Origin: Winslowiella toletana | Lineage (GTDB): Bacteria > Pseudomonadota > Gammaproteobacteria > Enterobacterales > Enterobacteriaceae | Length of the DNA: 64,000 nucleotides | Assembly (NCBI RefSeq): GCF_032164335.1 | Contig: NZ_CP134152.1 | Coordinates: 3,906,001 to 3,970,000, forward strand | Reading direction: 5' to 3' | In this document: piece by piece, positions 35,378 to 45,725 of the stretch | Position numbering within the stretch: position 1 is the stretch's first letter | How the letters are laid out: every line of letters starts with the position of its first letter | Notes under the pieces: generated by a model | Database searches by the model: none | What the model was told of the DNA's origin: nothing | Seen by the model: only the letters and a program-made list of their open reading frames with translations | Position numbers and translations under genes: made by a program

Positions 35378-36537
35378 GCGCTGACCGCTTCCGGGCGGCC
35401 AGATGCATTGCGGAAGGTGATCAGGCAAACCACCAGCCCAATCGCCGCCAGCACGGCGGCAGCAACCGGCACCGCCGTCAGGCCGAAGCCACCGCTGATC
35501 ACCGCGCCGCCGACCCACGCACCCAGCGCATTACCGACGTTAAACGCCGAAATGTTCAGGGTCGAGACCAGGTTTGGCGCATCTTTACCGTGACGGACCA
35601 CGTTAATTTGCAGGCCCGGAACGGTAGCAAACGTCGCCATTGCCCATAAGAAAAGCGTGATTTCCGCCAGCCACAGCGCATGGCTGGTCCAGCTGAACAG
35701 CAGCGACAATACCGCAATTAACGAGAAGCTGAGCATCAGACTGAAGGAGACGCGCCAGTCTGCCAGCTTACCGCCGAGAATATTACCGATGGTCAGGCCA
35801 CCCCCAATCAGGAACAGCGTCCAGCTGACGCCGCGATCGCTGATGCCGGTCACTTCCAGCAGTAACGGCGCGATATAGCTGAACAGCGCGAACATAGCCG
35901 CAGCAAAGAACATCGTCATCAGCAGTGACAACCATAGCTTGCCATTGGCCAGCGCGCTGATTTCACTCGCCAGATGGACCGGCTTCTCTTCTTTATTTAC
36001 CGGCAGGCTGACGATTAAGGCGATAAATGCCAGTACGCCGATAACCGATACCGCCCAAAACGTGGCACGCCAGCCAAATAACTGGCCAAACCAGGTGCCT
36101 AATGGCACGCCCAGCACGTTGGCCAGCGTCAGGCCGGTAAACATCAGCGCGACCGCCGAGGCCTGCTTGCCTGCCGGTACCAGACTGGCAGCAACTACCG
36201 CGCCAATCCCGAAGAAGGCACCGTGACATAATGCAGTCACCACGCGCGCCAGCATCAGCAAGTTATAGCTGTACGCCAGCGCACACAGAATGTTGCCAAC
36301 GATAAAGATCGACATCAGTAATATCAGCGTGCGCTTACGCGGCAGTCTGGCGGTCAGCAGTGCCATAATGGGTGCGCCAATGGCAACACCCAACGCATAG
36401 CCACTGATTAACCATCCGGCTGATGGAATCGAAACGTGTAGATCTTTAGCCACCTCAGGCAGCAGCCCCATAATGACGAACTCAGTGGTGCCGATCGCAA
36501 ATGCACTCAGCGCCAACGCCAGTAATGAAACAGGCAT
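35374..36537 (-). CDS. MFS transporter, AraJ/YdhP-like (DHA1 family efflux)
   Basis: Twelve-helix major facilitator of 387 residues. The start MPVSLLALALSAFAIGTTEF (then VIMGLLPEVAKDL) and LCHGAFFGIGAVVAASLVP are hallmarks of the AraJ/YdhP/sugar-efflux branch of DHA1. Substrate cannot be told from sequence. It is divergent from the protease gene across a 480-bp gap and has no obvious functional link to lysR, whose end it overlaps by 4 bp. Confidence 0.88.
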   Translation of the reverse strand: MPVSLLALALSAFAIGTTEFVIMGLLPEVAKDLHVSIPSAGWLISGYALGVAIGAPIMALLTARLPRKRTLILLMSIFIVGNILCALAYSYNLLMLARVVTALCHGAFFGIGAVVAASLVPAGKQASAVALMFTGLTLANVLGVPLGTWFGQLFGWRATFWAVSVIGVLAFIALIVSLPVNKEEKPVHLASEISALANGKLWLSLLMTMFFAAAMFALFSYIAPLLLEVTGISDRGVSWTLFLIGGGLTIGNILGGKLADWRVSFSLMLSFSLIAVLSLLFSWTSHALWLAEITLFLWAMATFATVPGLQINVVRHGKDAPNLVSTLNISAFNVGNALGAWVGGAVISGGFGLTAVPVAAAVLAAIGLVVCLITFRNASGRPEAVSA

Positions 36538-37017
36538 ATCATTCTCTCCAAAAAAACTTATAACTTCAGGCAGGATGTTTTACGTATAAAGGTCATTTTT
36601 AGTGATGTCAGCTATGAGGGCTTGATTTGATCTACATCACAATCGACTATTAGAACATAGCCGATAATAGCCATACATCACATTTACAGCAAATGTGTGT
36701 TGACCGGTTAGCAATAATCATGCTTGTCGCACCTAATAAAACAGGTGCAAATGTAAACAATCAGCTGCTAACGCGTTTTATTGTTAATCGAATTTTTATT
36801 CTAATTCTGCCGGTAAACTTTAGTCATTCTTAACATTCCGCGTTAAGATTGATCCCGTTTTTACGGTTTTATACAATCAAGCATTGCTATCTTGAGTGAG
36901 GTTGTTAGGATTTTTCAGCATTTCGCCTTAAAGAATAATGCTTTGCGGCCGATACCTGGTTAATGGAGTGGCCTGGTGATAGTTACGTTGCTTGATAATC
37001 AACGTCGGGGAGACATG
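36538..37017. other. AT-rich intergenic stretch with a possible FNR/CRP-like site
   Basis: 480 bp without a gene between the divergent MFS and protease genes. It must hold both promoters. TTGATCTACATCAC at 36627-36640 matches the FNR consensus TTGAT-N4-ATCAA at nine of ten defined bases. The overlapping TTTGA-N6-TCACA (36626-36641) resembles a CRP site with one good half. I could not define -35/-10 elements with confidence and saw no RNA gene. Confidence 0.4.
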
Positions 37018-37644
37018 ATGCGACTGCTTATATCCTTAATGTGTTTGTTACTTGCTGGATGCTCGGTAGGCAAATATGAGTATAGTGGAGAGGCTCTGAA
37101 AAGGGTCGACATGACGGTAACGGGTATACCTACGGTGATGGGAATTGGCACCCTGGGTACAACTATCCCGTTGACCGATAAATATAGTCTGACCGCCGCA
37201 CATGTGGCTAAATTTTCAACCTATAAAGTCAAGGCGTATCATCCTGATTGCGATTTGGCGATTGTATATCGCAAAAATAATGAAACAAATCTGCCACCCA
37301 CCTTCCGTAATGGCAAGATGGGGGACACGGTAAACCTGTATGGCTATAGCTTTATTTCGGCGATGCCGGTCGCGTCCAGCGGCACCAACCTGGTCAATAC
37401 CGGACTGAAAAATAGCTGGAACAATTTGAACTGCGTGGTGGTGGCTGCCGATGCAGGCGTAGTCAAAGGGATGTCAGGTGGCGCAGTCTATAATGCCTCG
37501 GATGACAGTATTGCGGGCGTAATTGTCGGCTATACCAATGAAATTAATGAGAGTAAAACCGGCAAGAATCTGTATAAAAACGTCGCGCTCTACGTCCCTT
37601 ATGCCAGCTTCAAAGACTGGCTGGAACAGACCACCCGCTCTTAA
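37018..37644 (+). CDS. Trypsin-like serine protease lipoprotein
   Basis: Chymotrypsin-fold protease predicted as a lipoprotein, 208 residues from the ATG at 37018; an ATG at 37015 also fits, and GGGGAG lies just upstream. The signal MRLLISLMCLLLAGC has a lipobox with Cys15. The triad appears complete: His62 in LTAAHVAKF, Asp79 in DCDLAIVY and Ser153 in KGMSGGAVYN. A Cys pair (78 and 139) could form a disulfide. There is no PDZ domain, so it is not DegP-like. Residue after the lipid Cys is Ser, which favours outer-membrane sorting. Function is unknown; it stands alone, convergent with afuC. Confidence 0.82.
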   Translation: MRLLISLMCLLLAGCSVGKYEYSGEALKRVDMTVTGIPTVMGIGTLGTTIPLTDKYSLTAAHVAKFSTYKVKAYHPDCDLAIVYRKNNETNLPPTFRNGKMGDTVNLYGYSFISAMPVASSGTNLVNTGLKNSWNNLNCVVVAADAGVVKGMSGGAVYNASDDSIAGVIVGYTNEINESKTGKNLYKNVALYVPYASFKDWLEQTTRS

Positions 37645-37660
37645 CCGAACCGGCGTATTC

Positions 37661-37690
37661 ACTATCGGCAGCAACAATGCCGCCGATAGT
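37661..37690. terminator. Hairpin between convergent protease and afuC genes
   Basis: ACTATCGGC at 37661-37669 and GCCGATAGT at 37682-37690 form a 9-bp perfect stem with a 12-nt loop, midway between the protease stop (37644) and the afuC stop (37715). A T-tract is lacking, so it may act as a shared 3'-end structure. Confidence 0.5.
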
Positions 37691-37714
37691 CAATTTACAG
37701 GCTACAAAACTGCA

Positions 37715-38791
37715 TCAGGCCGTGTCGCGCAGTTCAAACATGCCAAACGGGTGAATCTGCAAGTAGTAGCAATCGCCCGGTGACGGTTGTAACTCAATCG
37801 CATTAACCTGCAACAATAATTGCTGTCCGTGCCAGTCAACCAGCACTTCATATTGCGGCCCCATATAGGCGACTTTTTTGATGGTACAGCGCTGACTGTC
37901 CTCCCCCTGCTGACTGAGGGTGATCGCCTCCGGACGCACACCAACCGCACACTGCTGCAATCCGCTGGCAAAACCTTCAGGTCGTGCAATCGCATAGCCA
38001 AAGATTTCGACGCGATTGTGGTTTATACGCGCATCGAAGATATTGGCGTCTCCCATAAAGCCGGCCATAAAGCGCGAAGCCGGATAGCGATACAGCGTTT
38101 GCGGCTCGCCCAACTGCATAATCTTGCCTTTATTCATTACCAGCACGGTATCCGATACCGCGAATGCCTCACTTTGATCGTGGGTGACATACAGTGAGGT
38201 GATATTGAATTGCTGCTGCAGCTCGCGGATTTTTTCACGCATGCTGCGGCGCAGGTTGGCATCAAGATTACTCAGCGGCTCATCAAACAACAGCACCTTG
38301 GGCTTCAGGATCAACGCACGCGCCAGTGCTACTCGCTGCTGCTGTCCACCGGAAATTTGATCGACAAATCGATCTTCAAATCCTTCCAAATCCACCAGTT
38401 TCAGCGCTTCATTCACCCGATCGCGGATTTCGGCTTTTGGTCGACCCAGCATACGCAAGCCGTAGCCGATGTTTTCTCCCAGCGACATATGTGGAAACAG
38501 CGCATAAGACTGAAAAACCATACAGATATCACGCTGCTGAATCGAGCGGTGGGTCACATCCTCACCATCAATCAGGATCTGCCCTTCGGTAGGTTTTTCC
38601 AGCCCGGCCACCAGCCTTAATACCGTAGTTTTGCCACAGCCCGACGGCCCCAGCAGTGTGACCATCTGCCCCTGTGGAATGGCGAGGCTGAGATCGTCAA
38701 TCACCACGTTATTCCCAAAGCGCTTACCAATATTTCTCAGTTCGACGAAGTGTTTTTTATTATCATTTGGTTGTGCAACGTTAGCGTTCAT
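37715..38791 (-). CDS. afuC: AfuC-like ABC transporter ATP-binding protein
   Basis: ATPase of a ferric/sugar-phosphate-type ABC importer, 358 residues from the ATG at 38791; the open frame extends to 38857 into afuB. Walker A is GPSGCGKTT (about 48-56), the Q-loop [13 protein letters not shown], the signature [14 protein letters not shown], Walker [13 protein letters not shown] and the switch His in [11 protein letters not shown]-terminal TOBE-like domain follows (about 280-358). It is last in uhpABC-afuABC. The family was first called ferric uptake, but AfuABC of Actinobacillus pleuropneumoniae was later shown to import hexose phosphates. Confidence 0.88.
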   Translation of the reverse strand: MNANVAQPNDNKKHFVELRNIGKRFGNNVVIDDLSLAIPQGQMVTLLGPSGCGKTTVLRLVAGLEKPTEGQILIDGEDVTHRSIQQRDICMVFQSYALFPHMSLGENIGYGLRMLGRPKAEIRDRVNEALKLVDLEGFEDRFVDQISGGQQQRVALARALILKPKVLLFDEPLSNLDANLRRSMREKIRELQQQFNITSLYVTHDQSEAFAVSDTVLVMNKGKIMQLGEPQTLYRYPASRFMAGFMGDANIFDARINHNRVEIFGYAIARPEGFASGLQQCAVGVRPEAITLSQQGEDSQRCTIKKVAYMGPQYEVLVDWHGQQLLLQVNAIELQPSPGDCYYLQIHPFGMFELRDTA

Positions 38792-38801
38792 AAGCACCCT
38801 G

Positions 38802-40877
38802 TTAACTGTTTTTCGCCCGCGAACGGGCCACGCGCGCTTCACCGACCAGCGCATCAAAGATAAAAATGATGGCCAGCATCACCACGATCAAAATCGAACC
38901 ATAGGCAATCGCCATGCCGTATTCGCCATCCTCAACCCGGTTGAGGATGTAGGACGTCGCCACGCGGGTATCTGGCGTCACAAGGAAAACAATGGCGCTG
39001 ACGGTGGTAATGGCGCGCACAAAGCTGTAGATCAGTGCCGAAAGGATCGCCGGTCGCAGCAGCGGCAGTACGATAAACAGCACGGTTCTTAACGAGCCGG
39101 CGCGCAGGCTGAGTGAGGCTTCGTCCAGTGATTTATCCAGCTGTCCCAGCCCGGCAATACCGGCGCGAATTCCTACCGGCACGTTACGCATCACCATTGA
39201 AATAATCACAATCGCCGCGGTTCCGGTGAGATAAACCGGTGCACTGTTAAATGCCAGAATATAGGAGACGCCCGCCACGGTGCCCGGCACCGCGAAGCAC
39301 AGCATGGTCGTAAACTCGATCACTTTTTTACCGGTGAAGTGCTGGCGCACCACAATGTAAGCAATCAGTAAACCAAAGATGGCGGTAATCGGCGCAGCAA
39401 TACCGGCATACAGTAGCGTGTCGAGCAGTGAAGGCCAGGCACCGTCACTGAATCCCTGTCCGAACAGCTTGCTGAAGTTATCCAGCGTCAGAGTGTAATC
39501 AACGCCCCAGTTAACCGTGAAGCTGCCGTAGAAGATGCTGCCGTACAGCAATACGTTAAAACCGATCCATACCCACAGCAGCAGCGTCACCGCCGTCACT
39601 AACGAGCCAGGTAATGGCTGTACATCGCCACGCGAAGATTTTCCGGAAATGGTGACGTAAGAGCGTTTACCAATCCACATATACTGGATGCAGAAGACCA
39701 GCAGGGAGAACAGCAGCAGGATCACTCCCAGCGTACTGGCGGCGGCATAATCCAGCTGAGCGCCGGTAATATAGAAGTAGATTTGCGTTGCCAGTACATC
39801 AAAGTTACCGCCCAGTACCAGCGGGTTACTGAAGTCAGCCAGCGATTGTACAATTACGATTAAAAACGAGTTAGCCAGCGCCGGTTTAAGCAGCGGTAAG
39901 AATACCCGCTTAAAGGTCTGATAGCGGTTGGCACGCAGGGTATAAGAGGCTTCTTCCAGCGACGGATGAATAGTTTTAATCGCACCGTCGAGGATCATAA
40001 ATGACATCGGCGTAAACGCCAGCACCTGCGCCAGCCAGATGCCGGTAAAACCGTACAGCCAGTTACTGTTGGTCAGCCCAAGATACTGCACCATAAATTC
40101 GGTGATATAACCGGAACGCCCCATCATCAGCGTCACCCCTAAGCCAACGACGAACGGCGGGGTCACAATCGGCAGAATCGAAAAGATACGGCCAATCAGC
40201 GCTGAACGTTTAGCGATGCGCGTGGTGTAAATCGCCAGCACCAGCCCGAAGAAGGTGCAGCCAATCCCCACTGCGGCGCTAAGCAAAAATGAGTTCCAGA
40301 TAACCTGAATGATATGCGCCTGACCGAGAATATTCATAAACTGCAACGGCGCGAACGCTCCGTTGTCATCACTGAACATCGGTTTGAAAATGGCCAGGCT
40401 GGGATAGAGAATAAACAGCCCAATCAGCGCCACAATGGCGATCAGCGAGCCAAGCACAAAACGGTCGCCGCCCAGCCACTCCAGCCGCGACAGCGCCAGC
40501 GTCATAATAGCGCCGAGGCTGATCAGCATCAGAATCGATCCATAGCCCATTCCGCGCCCGATCAACGTGGCGCTGACCACCATAAACAGCGCGCAGAACA
40601 ATGCATAACCCGCATCAAACAGATGGCGGCCACGCTGCTCACGACTGACGCTGTGCGCCGGGCGCACCAGCAGTAACAGCGGCAACAGCACCCATGCCAG
40701 ACCAATATTGAAGCCATGCCAACCGTAAGCCGCAACAATCTCATCGCCGGTTGACTCCAGCAGTCCGTAGTCGAGGCTGAACACCGGCAGCAGCGCAAAC
40801 GCCAGCACCAGAATACCCAGCCAATAGAAAATAGCATCCCGTCTCTGCGCCGGGCGCAAAGCTATAGCATCACTCAT
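38802..40877 (-). CDS. afuB: AfuB-like ABC transporter permease (two permease domains fused)
   Basis: Integral membrane permease of 691 residues with many hydrophobic helices. Two binding-protein-dependent permease modules are present, each with an EAA-like loop: [20 protein letters not shown] in the first half and [20 protein letters not shown] in the second. The fused form is usual for AfuB/FbpB. It lies 10 nt upstream of afuC and 67 nt downstream of afuA. By linkage with uhpABC I infer sugar phosphates as substrate rather than ferric iron. Confidence 0.88.
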   Translation of the reverse strand: MSDAIALRPAQRRDAIFYWLGILVLAFALLPVFSLDYGLLESTGDEIVAAYGWHGFNIGLAWVLLPLLLLVRPAHSVSREQRGRHLFDAGYALFCALFMVVSATLIGRGMGYGSILMLISLGAIMTLALSRLEWLGGDRFVLGSLIAIVALIGLFILYPSLAIFKPMFSDDNGAFAPLQFMNILGQAHIIQVIWNSFLLSAAVGIGCTFFGLVLAIYTTRIAKRSALIGRIFSILPIVTPPFVVGLGVTLMMGRSGYITEFMVQYLGLTNSNWLYGFTGIWLAQVLAFTPMSFMILDGAIKTIHPSLEEASYTLRANRYQTFKRVFLPLLKPALANSFLIVIVQSLADFSNPLVLGGNFDVLATQIYFYITGAQLDYAAASTLGVILLLFSLLVFCIQYMWIGKRSYVTISGKSSRGDVQPLPGSLVTAVTLLLWVWIGFNVLLYGSIFYGSFTVNWGVDYTLTLDNFSKLFGQGFSDGAWPSLLDTLLYAGIAAPITAIFGLLIAYIVVRQHFTGKKVIEFTTMLCFAVPGTVAGVSYILAFNSAPVYLTGTAAIVIISMVMRNVPVGIRAGIAGLGQLDKSLDEASLSLRAGSLRTVLFIVLPLLRPAILSALIYSFVRAITTVSAIVFLVTPDTRVATSYILNRVEDGEYGMAIAYGSILIVVMLAIIFIFDALVGEARVARSRAKNS

Positions 40878-40944
40878 GATATTCCCCGGTAATGGGTAAA
40901 AGAGAGCAGCAGCACGCCGTCAGCGACGTGCTGGTGAACGTGGG

Positions 40945-41976
40945 TTATTTACCCATCTTGACTTCATTGACCCACTTGGTGATCAAGTGTTTACGGGTAT
41001 CGGAAGCGCCGTATTTATCCATGTCGTAATCGATCAATTTCAGATCGTCGAGTTTCAGCGAGTTCGGTGAGGTTTCGGCCGTGGTGTTGGTCAGGATCTG
41101 ATAGGACTGCCCCTGTTTCCACGACAGCTCCTGCGCCTCTTTTGACAGTGACCAGTCTACGAACAGTTTGGCATTCTCCATATTGCGGGCATTTTTCAGG
41201 ATGCTGACGCCGCCAATTTCGTAGCCGGAGCCTTCACACGGTGAGATAAGCTCCAGCGGTGCGCCCTTCTCTTTTTCCAGTGAATAGTCGTGCAGGAAGC
41301 CAATGCCAATCGCGGTTTCACCGCGTGCGGCGTTACGCGCCGGTGCAATACCGGATTTGGTATACTGAGAGACGTTACCGTTAATCTTCTTAAGGTAATC
41401 AAATGCTTGATCCTCCCCCCACAGCTGTGTGAAGGTCGCCAGTGCGGTGTAAGCAGTGCCGGAACTTTGCGGATCGGCAATCTGGATCTCGCCTTTATAG
41501 ATGGGGTTGGTCAGATCCTTCCAGCATTTTGGCACCGGCAAATTTTTCTCTTTCAGGCGATTGGTATTCACCCCCATGCCGAGAATGCCGATGTAAATTG
41601 CTGATGAGTAATTGCCTTTCACCTTGGCCGGATCGCGGAACTTCGGCATGATCTGCTCAAGATTTGGTGATTTATACGCTGCCAGCAAGCCCATTTCACC
41701 AGCCTGCGACTGCGGATCGAGCGTGCCGCCATACCAGACATCCGCCTGCGGATTATTTTTTTCCGCATCGATTTTCGCCAGCGTGCTGCCGGACCCGTTG
41801 CGAATAAAGCTGGTTTTCACGTCATACTTTTCGCCGAAGGCTTTGGCTTCGGTTTCACACATGGTGTTGGTCGCGCTGCAATAGATTACCAGACGACCTT
41901 TGGCTTGCGCACTGCCGGCGAACGCGGCCAGTGTCAGCCCGGCGGCAATCAGGGTAGCGAGAGGGGCAAGTTTCAT
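40945..41976 (-). CDS. afuA: AfuA-like periplasmic substrate-binding protein
   Basis: Periplasmic binding protein of 343 residues with a Sec signal peptide (MKLAPLATLIAAGLTLAAFA then GSAQA). The mature part starts KGRLVIYCSATNTMCETEAK. His229-Asp230 (GFLHDYSLEKEKG) and Glu253 (SGYEIGG), about 204, 205 and 228 in mature numbering, correspond, as I recall, to the hexose-phosphate contacts reported for A. pleuropneumoniae AfuA. The iron-binding Tyr pair of FbpA-type proteins is not evident. It lies 41 bp after uhpC in the same direction, which strongly suggests a sugar-phosphate ligand. Confidence 0.87.
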   Translation of the reverse strand: MKLAPLATLIAAGLTLAAFAGSAQAKGRLVIYCSATNTMCETEAKAFGEKYDVKTSFIRNGSGSTLAKIDAEKNNPQADVWYGGTLDPQSQAGEMGLLAAYKSPNLEQIMPKFRDPAKVKGNYSSAIYIGILGMGVNTNRLKEKNLPVPKCWKDLTNPIYKGEIQIADPQSSGTAYTALATFTQLWGEDQAFDYLKKINGNVSQYTKSGIAPARNAARGETAIGIGFLHDYSLEKEKGAPLELISPCEGSGYEIGGVSILKNARNMENAKLFVDWSLSKEAQELSWKQGQSYQILTNTTAETSPNSLKLDDLKLIDYDMDKYGASDTRKHLITKWVNEVKMGK

Positions 41977-42017
41977 TTTTTATCCTTATCTTTTTTGGGT
42001 ACAGCCAGTGGGTAAGA

Positions 42018-43325
42018 TTACGACACCTGTTTAAATCTCATGCGGTTTAGCCCGGCGATCAGCAACGGCATCAGCAGTAAGCCAATACAGCTGGCCGCCA
42101 GCGTCAGCAGTGCAAAGAAACCTGACCAACCGTAATGCTCCAACACCTGCGCCAGCGGCCATCCCGCCAGGGCCGCCCCCAGATAGGCAAATAACCCAAG
42201 AAAACCGGTGACGGTTCCCGCCGCGTCTTTGTGACAATATTCGGCCGCCGCCAGACCAATCAGCATTTGCGGGCCAAAGATAAAAAATCCCAGACTAAAA
42301 AAGCACATCGACAACAAACCGTAGTGGTGTACCGGAGCCAGCCACAAGGCGGTCATGCTGAGAAACAGCCCAAAGGCAAACAGCAAAATCATTGGCGCAC
42401 GCTGACCGCGAAACAGCAGATCCGATCCCCATCCGGCGAACAGCGCACCTATCAGCCCGCCAAGTTCGAACAGTGATAGCGTGGCGTTCGCCCCCAGCAG
42501 CGAGACGCCGTGGCTTTCCGCCAGCCAGATATTGCCCCAGTCATTCAGTGCTATCCGAATCAGATAAACCAGCACGTAGGATGCCGCCAGCAGCCAGATA
42601 GTGCGGTTTGCCAGAATCGCCTGGCGCAAAATCGTCCGCATGCTCATGGGTGGGCTGTGCTGCTCCTGCCATAACTCCAGCGGATCGCGTCGCCAGTTGC
42701 CGACGGTAGGCAATCCCTGCGTCACCGGTTTGTCACACAACTGCCAGCACAGCCAGATACCTAACAACATTCCGGTGACACCCGGTACCAGCAGCGCCGC
42801 CTGCCAGCCATACGCGGAGGCGAGAAACCCTGACAGTAATGGCACCAGCGCGCCGCCCATGGTGATCGAGGTATTCCAGCATCCCCACCAGAAACCACGC
42901 TCATTGCGTGAATACCAGCTGGTGAGCAATTTGGCACACGGCGGCCAACCCCATCCCTGAAAAAAGCCGTTCAGCGTCCAGACAATCAGCAGTGCGCTCC
43001 ACGAGTGGCACAGGGTAAACACCACATTCAGCATCCCGGTGATAAACAGTCCGGTGCCCATAAACCAGCGTGCCGAAGTTTTATCACTGATGATGCCGGA
43101 GAAAAATTTTGACGCGCCGTAAACCAGATAAAACAGCGTGCCCAGCAGGCCGATATCGGCTTTATCCAGCCCCAGTTCCAGCTGCATCACCGGCATCGCG
43201 TAACTGACGCTTTTACGCGTCAGATAAAAAGCCGCGTAGCCCACCACCATCGAAAGCAGTAGTCGCGGACGCCAGTAGCGATAAACTGCGCTAATCTGCT
43301 GTTCAGTCAGGGCCGTTGTCGACAT
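42018..43325 (-). CDS. uhpC: UhpC-like sugar-phosphate sensor (MFS)
   Basis: Membrane sensor related to the hexose-phosphate antiporter UhpT, 435 residues with 12 helices. The organophosphate/phosphate antiporter-family motifs KSVSYAMPVMQLELGLDKAD, SDKTSARWFMGTGL and WGWPPCAKLLTSWYSRNERG are present. UhpC detects external glucose-6-phosphate and signals to UhpB. Position directly after uhpB supports UhpC rather than a transporter. No uhpT follows; afuABC does. The gap to uhpB is 87 bp. Confidence 0.88.
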   Translation of the reverse strand: MSTTALTEQQISAVYRYWRPRLLLSMVVGYAAFYLTRKSVSYAMPVMQLELGLDKADIGLLGTLFYLVYGASKFFSGIISDKTSARWFMGTGLFITGMLNVVFTLCHSWSALLIVWTLNGFFQGWGWPPCAKLLTSWYSRNERGFWWGCWNTSITMGGALVPLLSGFLASAYGWQAALLVPGVTGMLLGIWLCWQLCDKPVTQGLPTVGNWRRDPLELWQEQHSPPMSMRTILRQAILANRTIWLLAASYVLVYLIRIALNDWGNIWLAESHGVSLLGANATLSLFELGGLIGALFAGWGSDLLFRGQRAPMILLFAFGLFLSMTALWLAPVHHYGLLSMCFFSLGFFIFGPQMLIGLAAAEYCHKDAAGTVTGFLGLFAYLGAALAGWPLAQVLEHYGWSGFFALLTLAASCIGLLLMPLLIAGLNRMRFKQVS

Positions 43326-43412
43326 GCGCTCCTCCGGGGTTGAGGCGAGTATAGGGAACAGGCTGAGGGTGGGGATGAGACAAAGTAGGAGGGCACTAAG
43401 ACTTATTCCTGG

Positions 43413-44951
43413 TTAAGTCGTTATTTGACTCAGTTTTGTGGGCAAGTTAACAATTATGCGCGTTCCCTGCTGCTGCGATATCTGCCAGTCGCCGCCCAGC
43501 GCGCGCACTCGCTCCTCAATACCGCGCAGACCAAAACCACTGCCGGTATTCGCCGTGACGCCAATACCATCGTCACTGACCACCAGAGTAATCAGCTGAT
43601 TATCTTGCGTCAGGCTGACGCTAACCCGCCGCGCCTGCGCATGCTTGCTGATATTGTTCAGCAGCTCCTGCACCACGCGATAGAGGGTAAAGGTCAGGGT
43701 TTCATCCTGCGGCGCATCGCACAACTGATAGTCGAGCCGGAAATCGACGCCCTGCTCAGCAAACGAGAATTCCCCCGCCAGCTGGTGCAGTGCTTTATCC
43801 AATGCCATTTCATCCAGCACCGGCGGTCGTAACTGCCGCAGCAGCTGGCGCGTGGTGTGGTGAATACGCTGCGACAAATCGCCAATCTGTCCGGCGGCCT
43901 GCTTCGCCGCCGTGGTATCAGCGGTGCGCCTGACCAGCATCGCCTGAATCTGGATGGCAGTGATATTCTGGCCAATTTCATCGTGCAGTTCGCGCGCTAT
44001 CGCTTTGCGCACCGCCTCTTCGGTATCGACCAGCTGTGCCATCAACTGGCGACGTGCCTGCAACTCTTTTTCCAGCTGCTGACGATAACGCTGTAAGTGC
44101 TGCGCCAGCTGCTGCTGACGGCTGACGGCAATTCCCAGGCCAGTACCGAGCAGCGCCTGGGTAGAGAGAAACAGCTCCAGCTCGCGCAGATCGTGAAAGG
44201 CACCGCTCGCTTGCCGCGTCAGTGTAATCAATACGCTACCGAGGATCGCCGATAATACCCCACCCTGCCAGCCAAACTTATAGGCCATAAATACGTTGGG
44301 CAGAAACACCAAAATCAGCAGCAGGCCTTCCATCTCCGGCGCGACAGCCACCTGAATACTGACGCCTATCGCAAAAAATACCGAGCACCAAATCAGCAAC
44401 GAGGTTCGCAGTGGCGGATCTGGCATACGCTGAGCCAGCATATCGCTGAGGTGTTGTTGTCGCAGATATTCATAAATCAGATAGCTAAACGGCGTGAGCA
44501 GGATGCCGCCGGTAAACGAGGCCAGCAGCGTTTGCGTTACGCCCTCCTCCAGCCACGGGCCAATAACTCCCCCTTGCAACAGTGCATTAGCGGTCACCGC
44601 TGCCAACAGCACCGTCAGCCGCTGCCAGTAGAGAGTATAGTAATGCCAGACGCGCTGACTGAGCCAGGCGGGCAACAGACTGAGTAGCGGCGACAGCAAT
44701 ATCAGCGGCTGCGTCAGTAGCTGCTCAAATAACAAGGCGATCAGCATCACCGCTTCAACCAGCAGCATGGGTAGCCAGTAGCGGCGCGGTAACAGAATCA
44801 TCAATGCCAGGTGCAGCCCCTGCGGTAACAGCATCACCGCCTGCTGCTCGTTCTGGCTTAAGTAAAAACTGATAATCCACAGCGCCAGCCAGCTGAGGGC
44901 AAAAAATAGCGACAGGAATAGTGAGAGGACTAACTGGCGGGAGCGCGGCAT
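43413..44951 (-). CDS. uhpB: UhpB-like sensor histidine kinase
   Basis: Membrane histidine kinase of 512 residues. About eight N-terminal helices (residues about 10-275, MASE1-like) are followed by a coiled coil, the HisKA_3 dimerisation box with phospho-acceptor His323 (RELHDEIGQNITAIQ), and the ATPase N box (QELLNNISKHAQA) and G box (GIGVTANTGSGFGLRGIEER). It partners UhpA and UhpC in sensing external sugar phosphate. Its ATG overlaps the uhpA TGA by one base (TGATG), so they are coupled. Confidence 0.92.
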   Translation of the reverse strand: MPRSRQLVLSLFLSLFFALSWLALWIISFYLSQNEQQAVMLLPQGLHLALMILLPRRYWLPMLLVEAVMLIALLFEQLLTQPLILLSPLLSLLPAWLSQRVWHYYTLYWQRLTVLLAAVTANALLQGGVIGPWLEEGVTQTLLASFTGGILLTPFSYLIYEYLRQQHLSDMLAQRMPDPPLRTSLLIWCSVFFAIGVSIQVAVAPEMEGLLLILVFLPNVFMAYKFGWQGGVLSAILGSVLITLTRQASGAFHDLRELELFLSTQALLGTGLGIAVSRQQQLAQHLQRYRQQLEKELQARRQLMAQLVDTEEAVRKAIARELHDEIGQNITAIQIQAMLVRRTADTTAAKQAAGQIGDLSQRIHHTTRQLLRQLRPPVLDEMALDKALHQLAGEFSFAEQGVDFRLDYQLCDAPQDETLTFTLYRVVQELLNNISKHAQARRVSVSLTQDNQLITLVVSDDGIGVTANTGSGFGLRGIEERVRALGGDWQISQQQGTRIIVNLPTKLSQITT

Positions 44952-45580
44952 CAGTGGCCGCTCAGCAACTGATGCTGCAAGGCAAAGTGGACCAGCTCAA
45001 CGGTGGTCGCACACTGCAATTTTCCCAACACGTTAGCACGATGCACGTGCACGGTTTTATGGCTCAGGTCGAGCTGACCGGCTATCGCTTTTACACTTAG
45101 CCCGTTGACCAGCAGCTCGAACACCTCTTTTTCACGCGGCGTCAACTCTGCCAGTTCCTGCGGTATTTGCGTGGTTTGACGCAAAGCACGCAGCGCATCA
45201 GCACAGAGATACAATCCCCCTACACTGACGGTACGCACTGCCTGCACCAGCTCTTCCGGACCACAGCGTTTGGTCAGATAACCACTGGCACCCGCGTCTA
45301 CCGCGCTTTGAACAAAGGCACTGGAGTCATAAATACTGAGAATAATTGCGCGAAAACCAGGGCGATGATGACGCAACCGCTGCAACAGGCTGAGACCGCT
45401 CTCTTCTGGCATCGCAATATCCAGCACCACCACGTCAATAGCATCACGCAGTAAATGCGGCCACGCCTGCGGCGCGCCAGAAAATTGCCCCACCACCTGA
45501 ATATCATTTTCCAGCGACAGCAGTTGAGCAAAGCCGGAACGCACCACTACATGGTCATCGACCAACGCCACGTTAATCAT
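44951..45580 (-). CDS. uhpA: UhpA-like response regulator (NarL/LuxR type)
   Basis: Response regulator of 209 residues. The receiver domain (about 1-120) has the acidic pair Asp8-Asp9, phospho-acceptor Asp54 (VVVLDIAMP), and Ser and Lys switch residues (ILSIYD, YLTKR). The LuxR-type HTH (LTPREKEVFELLVNGLSVKA to HKTVHVHRANVLGKL) is C-terminal. UhpA activates uhpT in E. coli; here the only transport genes in its operon are afuABC. It is the first gene of the six-gene leftward run. Confidence 0.92.
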   Translation of the reverse strand: MINVALVDDHVVVRSGFAQLLSLENDIQVVGQFSGAPQAWPHLLRDAIDVVVLDIAMPEESGLSLLQRLRHHRPGFRAIILSIYDSSAFVQSAVDAGASGYLTKRCGPEELVQAVRTVSVGGLYLCADALRALRQTTQIPQELAELTPREKEVFELLVNGLSVKAIAGQLDLSHKTVHVHRANVLGKLQCATTVELVHFALQHQLLSGH

Positions 45581-45725
45581 AATTAGTCACACCACTGTCA
45601 TATTTCTTTGCATCATGCGTCGGAAATGTCTGACTGGCAAACTAACAACAGGAAATTGCAGAGAGGTTAACAAATTGTGATGAAAGCACGGAGACAGAAA
45701 CAGATCCAGCTTGTCGCGACGCTAG

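Noticed and set aside
37715..41976. Annotation of the ABC transporter as a ferric iron importer
   Set aside because: The name is historical. Linkage with uhpABC and the known hexose-phosphate specificity of AfuABC make sugar phosphates more likely.
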